Positions 33,208 to 41,235 of a stretch of DNA of 64,000 nt are shown here, piece after piece. The notes beneath the pieces are model-generated. The model was not told where the DNA came from. It ran no database searches and saw nothing but the letters and a program-made list of their open reading frames with translations. The DNA comes from a virus. A program made the translations under genes and the position numbers. Location: IMG/VR virus record IMGVR_UViG_3300028025_004617, positions 39,959 through 103,958 of that record, one strand, 5' to 3'. Every line of letters starts with the position of its first letter. The stretch's first letter is position 1.

Positions 33208-36060
33208 TTAGATATTCTCGAATGAAGCTCCTGTTGGAGTAATTACGAATTCCAAATCAATAAATTCAAGAGAACGAGTAGGTTTAACGTAAATTTTACC
33301 TCTCAAAGTGTTTGCGTCAATGTCTTCGACATCACTTGAAACACTTACTTTAAATTCATAAAGACCTCTTTCTTTCTTAATTGATTCTAAAATTGGGTTA
33401 ACCAATCTTAAGAACTCTTGTCTTACTTGTTCGTCATTTTGTTCGAACAATAATCTTACCGCAACTGCAGAAATTAATTTTCTTGCTCTCAATAACAATC
33501 TTCTTACGTTGATTCTATCAAGTGCAGATTCTCTAACCTGTAACGTTTTGTTACCCCAAATAATTGTACCTGTATCAGAGAATGTTGCGATTGGGTTAAT
33601 TCTATTTTTGTAAAGTTCATCTCTCTCGTCAAGAGTTAACTTCTTTTTAGCTTTAATTGCATTTACCAAACCTCTTGAATAACCCGCAACTGCGAACCAA
33701 GGATAAGATACATTATCAGTTAACGCAATGTTCTTCAATACCTCACCTGTTGGTGGGATGTAAAGTTGAGTTGCGTTATCTGTGTCTCTTACTTGAATCC
33801 AAGGCCAGTATGTTGCTGAATAGTTAGAGTCGATTCCCAAATCATCAAGGTGACCTGTAACGGTTGCAGCATCATCAACATTTGGTGCTGATATGATGTA
33901 AAGTGAATCTGCTCTTTCGTTTTCTATAATATCAATTGCTTGACTTGTTAAAGATGAGTGATCGTAGAAGTTGATACCTGCAGTGGCAAATACGTTAATG
34001 TCAATTGCCTCTGGATTTGCATATGTTTGAATTCCTTCTAAATATGCATAGTAATCAGAGTTTCCTAAATCTTTACTGAATACACCATTGTTATCGGTAT
34101 TACCTAAATTATATGTTGTTTTACCATAAATAAATTGGTCACCAAGAGTTCTTGTCTCTCTGTATATGTCCCAACCATCAAAACCACCACAAACCGCTAA
34201 TGTAAATTTACGGAAGTTTATGTTAGTTAATTTATTGTCATTACCAGATTGACCTTCTAAATCATACGATGTTGTTTGATATGTTGTTCCTGTGATTGAT
34301 GAAGCGTTTGTTGACAAGTGGAAACCAAATGTACTACTAGACGCCGCATTTCCCTTATACTTAAACAAATCACTATCAAATTTAAAACCATTTTGAGATG
34401 ATAAACCTAAAGAAACTTTCTTAACTTTATCTCCATTAGATAGAACTTGTGAACCATCTGATTCGTAATAAACCACATCTCCACCATCAAAAAATTCTGT
34501 TTTATAAAGAACACTACCCAATTTATTACCTAAAGTTAAATCGGAAGTGAATCCTTTGAAACCTGCAGGGAATGCGTCCATTGGTGCATTACTTGCCATG
34601 TTTAACATAATGAATTTTGAACGTAACTCATATTCACCATCAGATGTACCAACTTTTCTTGCAACATAACCTGGAACGTCAGGATTCATTGAACATCTTG
34701 AAAATTTCTCCAATATAACTTGATTTTCGTCAGTATCGTTGAAATCACGAACTATGATGTCAAATTCAGCGGTATCTAAATTAATGTTTTGAATTGTAAC
34801 CTTAACTTCAGTATTTGCAGCATCTCCATCAGATATGGTTAATACTGAGAATAAATCAGCAACATTACCACCACGAACTTCAGATACAATTGTTGGTGAT
34901 GATGGAGTATCCCATGATTGAGCGAAATTATTACTTTCATTATTTGATACCACGTCTAAACTTAAACCTCTTACGTGTCCATGTCTAAATGCGGATAATA
35001 ATAAGTTAGAATATACCTCATTAACAAATAATGGATAATTTTCTTTTACTTTATCAAAAACTTCTGTACCTAAAACTTTATTTATGTATTTTGTTGATGA
35101 GATGTCTAATGAACAATTGAATGTTTTTGTTCCTCCTGTAATGTCTGTAACGTTTAAAGCGAATTCAGCCATCGGATTAATAGTAACACCACTAACATCG
35201 GTTAATGTTACTGCAGTTGTTCCTGTTACTTGTAACACCAAAGATTGTGATGCGTTATATTCACCTCTCGATCTTAAAGACGCAACAACTACATCACTAT
35301 AATCTGTGTTAAGAGACGCATTGTATTTGTATCTTGTTACGGTAAATGAAGATGAACTTGTAGAATAAACAAAAAGATAAGAGTAAACACCATCAATTGT
35401 TGAATCGGTTGACCCCGTCTTTGTAAAGAACGCATTATACCAGTTTTTGTTAGCATTTTCACCAATTGGTGATAAAAGTTTTGTACCTGTTAAACCTGCA
35501 GTATCTGAAGTTGGTACGTTACCAATAACGAACCAATCGTTATTTGCGTATGAACCACCACTCTTGCCGATTTTATTAATGATATAATCAGTTACTTTTG
35601 AACCATTAGTTGCAGTTTTACCTGAAAGTTCACCATAAATTGTTGAACCTGTGATAGTTGCTGTTGTTGCTGATAATGTTATTCCTGTTGTTGAACCACT
35701 TAAAGATCCAAGATTAACCCCACCTAAAGTTTTAATACTATAGGTTTTTCCTGGTTTATACCCCGTTTTACCAAGTATTCTTGTTACGAATAATTGATTA
35801 GACTCTTGTAAGTATGATTTAGCCATATATGCTAATTCGTATTTAGGATTGTTTGCACCGTCTTTCTCAGGTGAAGTTGGTCCAAAATACGTTTTAAATT
35901 CGTCGAAGTCCCCAACTAAGATAGGTTCAAAAGCGGGACCTTTTAAAGTCTCACCCACTAAACCTAAAGTTGTTACCCCAACACTTTGTGCTACGAATGT
36001 TAGATCCTTCTCAGATGTGTACACACCCGGAGAAACGAATACTCTGTTTGAATTTGCCAT
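33208..36060 (-). CDS. 18: Tail sheath protein gp18
   Basis: The 950-aa contractile sheath subunit starts RVFVSPGVYTSEKDLTFVAQ and has the family's C-terminal core: FSDTGTIIWGNKTLQVRESA, LDRINVRRLLLRARKLISAV and FEQNDEQVRQEFLRLVNPIL, ending with a beta segment. T4 gp18 is 659 aa, so this protein has about 290 extra residues. They lie mostly between residues 100 and 500 in Thr/Ser/Gly-rich domains that would project from the sheath surface. It is preceded by element ATATTTATAG, about 37 nt from the ATG, and followed by tandem terminators, which fits a major late protein. Confidence 0.92.
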   Translation of the reverse strand: MANSNRVFVSPGVYTSEKDLTFVAQSVGVTTLGLVGETLKGPAFEPILVGDFDEFKTYFGPTSPEKDGANNPKYELAYMAKSYLQESNQLFVTRILGKTGYKPGKTYSIKTLGGVNLGSLSGSTTGITLSATTATITGSTIYGELSGKTATNGSKVTDYIINKIGKSGGSYANNDWFVIGNVPTSDTAGLTGTKLLSPIGENANKNWYNAFFTKTGSTDSTIDGVYSYLFVYSTSSSSFTVTRYKYNASLNTDYSDVVVASLRSRGEYNASQSLVLQVTGTTAVTLTDVSGVTINPMAEFALNVTDITGGTKTFNCSLDISSTKYINKVLGTEVFDKVKENYPLFVNEVYSNLLLSAFRHGHVRGLSLDVVSNNESNNFAQSWDTPSSPTIVSEVRGGNVADLFSVLTISDGDAANTEVKVTIQNINLDTAEFDIIVRDFNDTDENQVILEKFSRCSMNPDVPGYVARKVGTSDGEYELRSKFIMLNMASNAPMDAFPAGFKGFTSDLTLGNKLGSVLYKTEFFDGGDVVYYESDGSQVLSNGDKVKKVSLGLSSQNGFKFDSDLFKYKGNAASSSTFGFHLSTNASSITGTTYQTTSYDLEGQSGNDNKLTNINFRKFTLAVCGGFDGWDIYRETRTLGDQFIYGKTTYNLGNTDNNGVFSKDLGNSDYYAYLEGIQTYANPEAIDINVFATAGINFYDHSSLTSQAIDIIENERADSLYIISAPNVDDAATVTGHLDDLGIDSNYSATYWPWIQVRDTDNATQLYIPPTGEVLKNIALTDNVSYPWFAVAGYSRGLVNAIKAKKKLTLDERDELYKNRINPIATFSDTGTIIWGNKTLQVRESALDRINVRRLLLRARKLISAVAVRLLFEQNDEQVRQEFLRLVNPILESIKKERGLYEFKVSVSSDVEDIDANTLRGKIYVKPTRSLEFIDLEFVITPTGASFENI

Positions 36061-36096
36061 CGATTGTTGTTTGGTTAATTATTTTTATTAGTTATT

Positions 36097-36106
36097 CTAT
36101 AAATAT
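36097..36106 (-). promoter_or_regulatory. Putative late promoter element ATATTTATAG
   Basis: Minus-strand element upstream of the sheath gene. It lies back to back with the host-type promoter for the ribbon-helix-helix gene at 36109. Confidence 0.55.
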
Positions 36107-36108
36107 CT

Positions 36109-36138
36109 TTGTTTTTACCAAAGATTTCCGTACTTTTG
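36109..36138 (+). promoter_or_regulatory. Bacteroidota-type promoter TTG-N19-TACTTTTG
   Basis: TTG at 36109-36111, exactly 19 nt, then TACTTTTG at 36131-36138 fits the Bacteroidota consensus (-33 TTG, -7 TAnnTTTG). Transcription toward the small gene at 36188 would start near 36145. This suggests early expression by unmodified host polymerase. Confidence 0.65.
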
Positions 36139-36151
36139 TTTAAAAAGATAG

Positions 36152-36180
36152 TAAATTATCCTTTTCTATCTTAAATTATC
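36152..36180 (+). repeat. Two direct repeats TAAATTATC, possible operator
   Basis: TAAATTATC occurs at 36152-36160 and 36172-36180. The copies are 20 bp apart, about two helical turns, between the host-type promoter and the start of a ribbon-helix-helix-like gene. Autoregulatory binding is inferred. Confidence 0.4.
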
Positions 36181-36187
36181 TTTCATA

Positions 36188-36346
36188 ATGGAAAACAAAC
36201 AGAAAAACGTAAAAATTAGTGAAAAACACCACGAGATGTTAAAAAACCATTGTGAAAAAAACGGACTAAAAATTTATAAGGTTTTAGAAAAATACATTGA
36301 AGACCTTTGTAAACCAAAAAAGAAGGATATTTATGGTGATGATTAA
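36188..36346 (+). CDS. Small ribbon-helix-helix-like DNA-binding protein (52 aa)
   Basis: This short plus-strand gene lies among minus-strand tail genes. MENKQKNVKISEKHHEMLKN gives a basic beta strand (NVKIS) followed by a helix, a turn CEKNG, and a second helix (YKVLEKYIEDLCK). This is the strand-helix-helix layout of Arc/CopG-type transcription regulators, 'vkIs...h..Lk....ngl.i...le..ie'. It has its own host-type promoter and a pair of direct repeats before the ATG. Its stop overlaps the converging 36343-37578 gene at a shared TTAA. Likely an early repressor or switch protein; the target is unknown. Confidence 0.6.
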   Translation: MENKQKNVKISEKHHEMLKNHCEKNGLKIYKVLEKYIEDLCKPKKKDIYGDD

Positions 36347-37578
36347 TACAAATAAGTTACACCAATTCTAGACCCAACAACAGGAGCACCTAATAACACA
36401 ATCTGTTGTGAACCCGAAACATCGAATCCCGAACCCTCCTCTTCTTGTAGACCATTTATATCTAAACTAACAATACTACTAATATGGTTGTATGTGTTAA
36501 ATGTTAAAGTACTACCATCATATTGAAAATATTCTGTAGTCACTTGTATTAATTTACCATAATTGTCAATAATAACGTTGTTTCGACCCTTATAGTATGA
36601 GATTACGATTGTACTACCTTCAAAAGGTGGTTGAACGAATGTTATTTTAGATGTATATGATATATGGTAAAAGTCAACATCTTTCTCTTGTAATAGACCA
36701 TTTATTGTGACACTAAACAATGTACCAATACTTTCACCGACACTAAATTGAGTTTGCATCCCATCTCCCGTGAATGACATTACGGTTATGTCGATAACTT
36801 TACTAACATACTTTTTCCTACCTACACCCTCTTTTGCAAATTCGTTCATTAAAAAGAAACGATTAATTGCAGGTTTAACTTCAAATTCTTCAGAATCAAT
36901 AAGGAAACCCAACATAGTAAACGTGTAGTTTTGAATATAAAATCTCCTACCCTCCAACGTATCCATTGGGGTATTGTCTTCAATTTTATCTAATATAAGT
37001 GGAATATAGTGTCCTTTAACGGTTGTATAATCTTGTCTCGACGAGAAATTCTGTAAAACTATTTTACTAAATTTGTTAATATCTCTGAACTTGTTACAAA
37101 CAATCGTAACGTCGTATGTTATATCAACAGGTACGGGTTGTGGTATTTTATAGATATCAGCACCCATAGTCGTTCCGTTCCAAGTTGGTACAGAAGCATA
37201 ATAAAATTGATGTCTATCAGGTATCGTTCTTTGAACTGACGGGTTCGTACCTGGCTGAACGTCTGGTTTTCTTACAATTGCAACAAAAGGTAATTCAATA
37301 TTTCCGTCGTCATTTGTAAATGTCCACGTTTGTGTGAATTCACCCCATCTCTGAACGGTTAAAATTTTATCAATAATTGGTATCTTATTACCATCGGAAA
37401 CAATTTGAAAATTTTTAGTTACATAATCTAAAAAACCTTTGTCTAAATCGTCGTGCAATATGGAGTCAGGTAGATATGTGTCAGATTTGGTAATTCTATC
37501 TAACAATTCCTGTCTTCTTTCAGTCAGTTCTTTTTCTGTGTAAACAGATATGTTGTTTTTTCTTTTAGGTATTCCCAT
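36343..37578 (-). CDS. 15: Tail completion / sheath stabiliser protein (gp15-like)
   Basis: Assigned by pattern and order. The segment HQFYYASVPTWNGTTMG, then PVPVDITYDVTIVCNKFRDI and NKFSKIVLQNFSSRQDYTTV, with YIPLILDKIED, recalls the T4 gp15 core. Two similar beta domains follow (VTINGLLQEKDVDFYHIS with ITFVQPPFEGS, and LDINGLQEEEG with IVLLGAPVVGS), absent from T4 gp15. I place the start at ATG 37578, two nt after the upstream stop and preceded by GAGGAG, instead of 37617, which would overlap the upstream gene by 38 nt. The protein is then 411 aa. It lies beside sheath and neck genes. Confidence 0.6.
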   Translation of the reverse strand: MGIPKRKNNISVYTEKELTERRQELLDRITKSDTYLPDSILHDDLDKGFLDYVTKNFQIVSDGNKIPIIDKILTVQRWGEFTQTWTFTNDDGNIELPFVAIVRKPDVQPGTNPSVQRTIPDRHQFYYASVPTWNGTTMGADIYKIPQPVPVDITYDVTIVCNKFRDINKFSKIVLQNFSSRQDYTTVKGHYIPLILDKIEDNTPMDTLEGRRFYIQNYTFTMLGFLIDSEEFEVKPAINRFFLMNEFAKEGVGRKKYVSKVIDITVMSFTGDGMQTQFSVGESIGTLFSVTINGLLQEKDVDFYHISYTSKITFVQPPFEGSTIVISYYKGRNNVIIDNYGKLIQVTTEYFQYDGSTLTFNTYNHISSIVSLDINGLQEEEGSGFDVSGSQQIVLLGAPVVGSRIGVTYLY

Positions 37579-37579
37579 T

Positions 37580-38092
37580 TTATACTCCTCTAAATTGACC
37601 ATCTTGTACTGGTGCACAAGTTATTGATTTATAATATGGTTTAAACCCAAACATATTATGTTTATTATCTGAAGTTACCTTACCATCATTTACCACCTGA
37701 TAAAATCTAACTTTTGATTCGGATTCGGGATAACCAATATAGTCACCATATCTTATATCTATTTTCATTTCTTCTAAATGTTTAATATAAACAGATAAAA
37801 TCATGTTTCCCGGCTCAAGGTGTCTCAAAGTTCCATTTTTATATGAACTATTTTTTGGTTCCTCAATTTTAACCAACGCATTAAATTCAACGGGAGGAAA
37901 GAACTTAGTTTGGTCTATACCAACCTCCACATACACATCATCAATTTGAGTCTTTTCTCTATCTACCCTATATAGAACCAATTTCATATTTAAATCCCCG
38001 TGAAGATATTCTTGACCCATTTGAATATTGAGGTCAAAATCATCTTGTGATAAGAATTTAGATAATCTGGTAATAGGTAACTTATTTTCCAT
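37580..38092 (-). CDS. Neck protein, probably gp14-like
   Basis: The 170-aa protein contains RVDREKTQIDDVYVEVGIDQ, VEFNALVKIEEPKNSSYKNG and IRYGDYIGYPESESKVRFYQ, and ends with KPYYKSITCAPVQDG. The 'GD.IGY.e....fY.V..' run resembles phage neck/head-completion proteins. The order 14-15-18 in T4-like genomes supports gp14, but T4 gp14 is longer (256 aa). It begins 4 nt after a CTATTTATTA element and is translationally close to the gp15-like gene. It could also be another head-tail joining protein. Confidence 0.5.
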   Translation of the reverse strand: MENKLPITRLSKFLSQDDFDLNIQMGQEYLHGDLNMKLVLYRVDREKTQIDDVYVEVGIDQTKFFPPVEFNALVKIEEPKNSSYKNGTLRHLEPGNMILSVYIKHLEEMKIDIRYGDYIGYPESESKVRFYQVVNDGKVTSDNKHNMFGFKPYYKSITCAPVQDGQFRGV

Positions 38093-38096
38093 ATCC

Positions 38097-38106
38097 TAAT
38101 AAATAG
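38097..38106 (-). promoter_or_regulatory. Putative late promoter element CTATTTATTA
   Basis: The coding strand reads CTATTTATTAGGATATG at the start of the gp14-like gene, 4 nt from element to ATG. It forms a divergent pair with 38121-38130. Confidence 0.55.
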
Positions 38107-38120
38107 TTTAATGTTACATT

Positions 38121-38130
38121 CTATTTACTT
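38121..38130 (+). promoter_or_regulatory. Putative promoter element CTATTTACTT
   Basis: A diverged copy of the recurrent element, 10 nt before the ATG at 38141. It overlaps the alternative upstream start (38111) of the helicase gene and argues for the inner start. Confidence 0.35.
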
Positions 38131-38140
38131 ATATTTTAAT

Positions 38141-39892
38141 ATGGAAACTAAGATTCCCGAAATAGAGGCTAGAAACATTTTATCGACATACGAAGGTTCA
38201 AACAATCAATTGTTAGATTGGAAAAGAAAATTTTTAGAAGTTAAGAATTTTAAATTAACAAGACCTCAGGCCGAGTATGTACAAAAATACTATCAAGTAA
38301 CTCCAAAGGTTGCAAGAAAATATATTAACATTGTTGGTTCTTTTGGAGAAAAAATAATGGAGGAGAGATTATTACCCAAACCACCCGAAAAAATATGGTG
38401 TGAAAAACTATTGTGTGATTCGGATAAAGCGTTTCACGTTTGGGGTAAAGTTTTGGATAATGACCAATTAAGTGCTATGTGGTTACCTAAGGCAGCGGTA
38501 ATGCAAGAGGAGAAGAAACTTAATCGTGTCATTGATTATAGTAAGTACGATACGAGACCTCCTATGGACCACCAGAAGGTTGCCATTGAGAAATTATTAG
38601 CGAATGATAAGTTTATACTTGCGGATGATATGGGTCTCGGAAAAACAACGTCAGCGGTTATTGCGTCCATGGAAAGTGGAGCTAAAAAAGTTCTTATTGT
38701 TTGTCCCGCATCTTTAAAAATAAATTGGGATAGGGAAATTAAAAACTATTCTAATAGAAAAGTATTAATTGTTGAGGGACGTAAGTGGGGTTCTACATTT
38801 GATTATTATATTATAAATTACGATATTATAAAAAACTATCACTCAACTGATAAATCGGAAGATAGTGATGATTATAAATTATTAGTTAACGCAGGTTTTG
38901 ATTTGGCAATTGTTGATGAAGCACATTATATTTCAAATGCCACAGCAAACAGAACCCGTCTATTAAATGATGTACTTGAACAGATTCCAAAGGTTTGGTT
39001 ATTAACCGGAACACCAATGACATCGAGACCAATTAACTATTTTAATTTATTGAAGATTGTTGAATCTCCTCTAACATTAAATTGGCAATCATATGTTCGC
39101 AGATATTGTGCAGGATATCAATTTAGAGTTGGTAATCGTAAAGTGTGGAATACAAGTGGAGCAAGTAATTTAGATGAACTTCGTGAAAGAACAAAGAACA
39201 TTGTGTTACGTAGAATGAAAACAGATATTCTTGATTTACCTGAAAAAATTGTTACTCCTGTGTTTGTTGAGTTAAGTAGTAAAATGTACGATGAGGAGTT
39301 GGAAGAATTCACACGTATTAGTAACGATAAAAAAGATGATGAAACAATAACCGTTACATTAAATCGTTTGATGAGAATTAGACAACTTATTGCTTACGAA
39401 AAAATTCCATACACGTGTGAGATTATTGATAGATGTTTGGAACAAGGTAAGAAGGTTATTGTGTTGACAAATTTTACAATGACGCTTGATATGTTACATG
39501 AAAAATATAAAAAGAATTCTGTAACGTTAGATGGTCGTATGGCAAAAGATAGAAGACAAGAAAATGTTGACAGATTTCAAAACGAAGATAAGATAAAGGT
39601 ATTCATTGGTAACATTAAAGCTGCGGGTGTTGGTATCACATTGACCGCTGCTGAGGTTGTTATTATGAACGATTTATCATTTGTTCCCGCCGACCACTCA
39701 CAAGGTGAGGACCGAGCATATAGATATGGACAAAAAAATAGTGTCCTCGTTTATTATCCCGTATTTGAGAATACCGTTGAAAAAATCATCTACAATATTC
39801 TACAAAAGAAAAAAGGAGTAATCGACCAAGTTATGGGTGATGGTGAATATTCAGAATCCTTTAGTAAAGATTTACTTAAACAACTCCTTTAA
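38141..39892 (+). CDS. SNF2-family helicase (UvsW-like role)
   Basis: This superfamily 2 ATP-dependent DNA translocase has a SWI2/SNF2 core: motif I LADDMGLGKTTSAV, motif Ia VLIVCPASLKINW, motif II DEAH in LAIVDEAHYISNAT, motif III LLTGTPM, then FIGNIKAAGVGITLTAAEVV and motif VI QGEDRAYRYGQKNSV. It is most like small SMARCAL1/HepA-type enzymes that remodel or anneal branched DNA, so it may do the job of T4 UvsW in fork regression. The frame opens at ATG 38111, but an ATG ten codons in (METKIPEIEARN, 38141) is preferred because a promoter-like element lies between. Length is then 583 aa. Confidence 0.85.
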   Translation: METKIPEIEARNILSTYEGSNNQLLDWKRKFLEVKNFKLTRPQAEYVQKYYQVTPKVARKYINIVGSFGEKIMEERLLPKPPEKIWCEKLLCDSDKAFHVWGKVLDNDQLSAMWLPKAAVMQEEKKLNRVIDYSKYDTRPPMDHQKVAIEKLLANDKFILADDMGLGKTTSAVIASMESGAKKVLIVCPASLKINWDREIKNYSNRKVLIVEGRKWGSTFDYYIINYDIIKNYHSTDKSEDSDDYKLLVNAGFDLAIVDEAHYISNATANRTRLLNDVLEQIPKVWLLTGTPMTSRPINYFNLLKIVESPLTLNWQSYVRRYCAGYQFRVGNRKVWNTSGASNLDELRERTKNIVLRRMKTDILDLPEKIVTPVFVELSSKMYDEELEEFTRISNDKKDDETITVTLNRLMRIRQLIAYEKIPYTCEIIDRCLEQGKKVIVLTNFTMTLDMLHEKYKKNSVTLDGRMAKDRRQENVDRFQNEDKIKVFIGNIKAAGVGITLTAAEVVIMNDLSFVPADHSQGEDRAYRYGQKNSVLVYYPVFENTVEKIIYNILQKKKGVIDQVMGDGEYSESFSKDLLKQLL

Positions 39893-40078
39893 CTCCTCAA
39901 TTTTTGAGGTTAACAATTCATTAAGTTCTTTATCTTCCACGTCAGGAAGGTTGACCACAATCTTTTTTTCAGGTTCTACCGAATAGTCAATATAATTTTT
40001 ATCACCTTCTTTTTGGTATGTGAATATAAAATCATTAATACCACAAATTCTAAATAGTTCGTTTAATTTATCGTTCAT
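39872..40078 (-). CDS. Hypothetical 68-aa protein
   Basis: MNDKLNELFRICGINDFIFT begins a small acidic protein with predicted strands (IVVNLPDVED) and a C-terminal helix (ELLTSKIEELKELFK). Its last 21 nt overlap the end of the SNF2 gene on the opposite strand, and it diverges from gp13. A possible host-type promoter precedes it on the minus strand: TTG, 20 nt, TATATTTA. No family is recognised. Confidence 0.55.
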   Translation of the reverse strand: MNDKLNELFRICGINDFIFTYQKEGDKNYIDYSVEPEKKIVVNLPDVEDKELNELLTSKIEELKELFK

Positions 40079-40092
40079 AACTTAAATATAAA

Positions 40093-40102
40093 CTATTTAT
40101 AA
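40093..40102 (+). promoter_or_regulatory. Putative late promoter element CTATTTATAA
   Basis: Plus-strand CTATTTATAA ends 14 nt before the gp13 ATG, in the 38-nt divergent gap. Same family as the minus-strand copies. Confidence 0.55.
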
Positions 40103-40116
40103 GAATAAATCAAAAT

Positions 40117-41235
40117 ATGGCGACTATTATTTCACAATCCGAAAAGGACAAATTATACACTCAGGTGTTTCACCTATTAGGTATGCCCGTTCGTGGTATT
40201 GAACTTACTGAAGAACAAATGGACACGTTCCTTGAACTTTCATTATCGGAATATGAACAATATGTCTCCGATTGGTTAATTGAATCACAATGGTCCGCAT
40301 TAGCAGGATTAGATGTAGATACACAATCTTTAACAAACGCCTTTACAACTAGAAGTTTAGATTACGAAACCCAATATAGTCACTCATATTCTAAAATTGT
40401 AGGCTTACAGGCGGGCGGTAATAGTGAACTTAAAAAAGATTTCATAACATTAACAGGTGGTACACAGATGTATGAAGTACCTGCAGGACGTGAAATAAAT
40501 GAACTATTATGGTTTACAAGATCGGAAATGACCGACACAATTGTTGACCCATTTTCTGCGGGTTTTGGTGGATTGGGTGGTGTGGGTTTTGGTGGATTTG
40601 GTGGTTTTGCACAAATGGGAGCATCGGGTGGTTCATATTTTATGATGCCAGCTTTTGACTTGTTATTAAGAATGCAAGATAGAAGTCTTAAAAATAGATT
40701 AATTGGTGGGGATTTAACATATAGAATCACCGCAGGTCCTGAGGGAAAAAAATATATTCACCTTTATAATGTTCCTGGCGGTAGATTCGATTTTGGTGCG
40801 GTTTATAAAAACAACTACCAAGTTTGGTATTGGTATTACGATACCATGGATAGAGATACATGTTTAGAGAAAAACAAAGATGTCATCAAATTACCTTCAG
40901 ACGTTATGACCGAAGAATTAACATGGGATAAACTAAATAAACCTTCTCAGAATTGGGTTAGAAAATATCTAATCGGTTATTCTAAAGAAGGTTTAGGTAG
41001 AATATGGGGTAAGTTTTCAGGAGACTTACAAGTTCCGGATAGTTCAGTAAAATTAGATTATAGTTCTTTACTTACTGAAGGTAAAGATGAAAGATTAAAA
41101 TTGGTTGAAGAATTAATGGCTAGATTAGAAAGACTTCGTCCTGAAAAAATTCTTGAGAGAAAAGGTGCGGAAGCTGAGAACTTAAATAAAGCACTTAAGT
41201 TCAGACCAATGCAGTCTCCATACAATATCATTTAA
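40117..41235 (+). CDS. 13: Neck / head completion protein gp13-like
   Basis: The 372-aa protein has the T4 gp13 pattern. An N-terminal helix region comes first (KLYTQVFHLLGMPVRGIELT, FLELSLSEYEQYVSDWLIES). Then FITLTGGTQMYEVPAGREIN, a body with YNVPGGRFDFGAVYKNN and VWYWYYDTM, and a C-terminal PSQNWVRKYLIGYSKEGLGR with WGKFSGDLQVPDS follow. gp13 and gp14 close the filled head for tail joining. An unusual Gly/Phe-rich loop (GGLGGVGFGGFGGF) lies near residues 150-165. The stop shares TTAA with the converging DNA polymerase stop. Confidence 0.8.
   Translation: MATIISQSEKDKLYTQVFHLLGMPVRGIELTEEQMDTFLELSLSEYEQYVSDWLIESQWSALAGLDVDTQSLTNAFTTRSLDYETQYSHSYSKIVGLQAGGNSELKKDFITLTGGTQMYEVPAGREINELLWFTRSEMTDTIVDPFSAGFGGLGGVGFGGFGGFAQMGASGGSYFMMPAFDLLLRMQDRSLKNRLIGGDLTYRITAGPEGKKYIHLYNVPGGRFDFGAVYKNNYQVWYWYYDTMDRDTCLEKNKDVIKLPSDVMTEELTWDKLNKPSQNWVRKYLIGYSKEGLGRIWGKFSGDLQVPDSSVKLDYSSLLTEGKDERLKLVEELMARLERLRPEKILERKGAEAENLNKALKFRPMQSPYNII

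Noticed and set aside
38111-38140. Upstream start of the SNF2 gene (MLHSIYLYFN)
   Set aside because: The ten extra residues overlap a promoter-like element and look non-conserved; the inner ATG is preferred.
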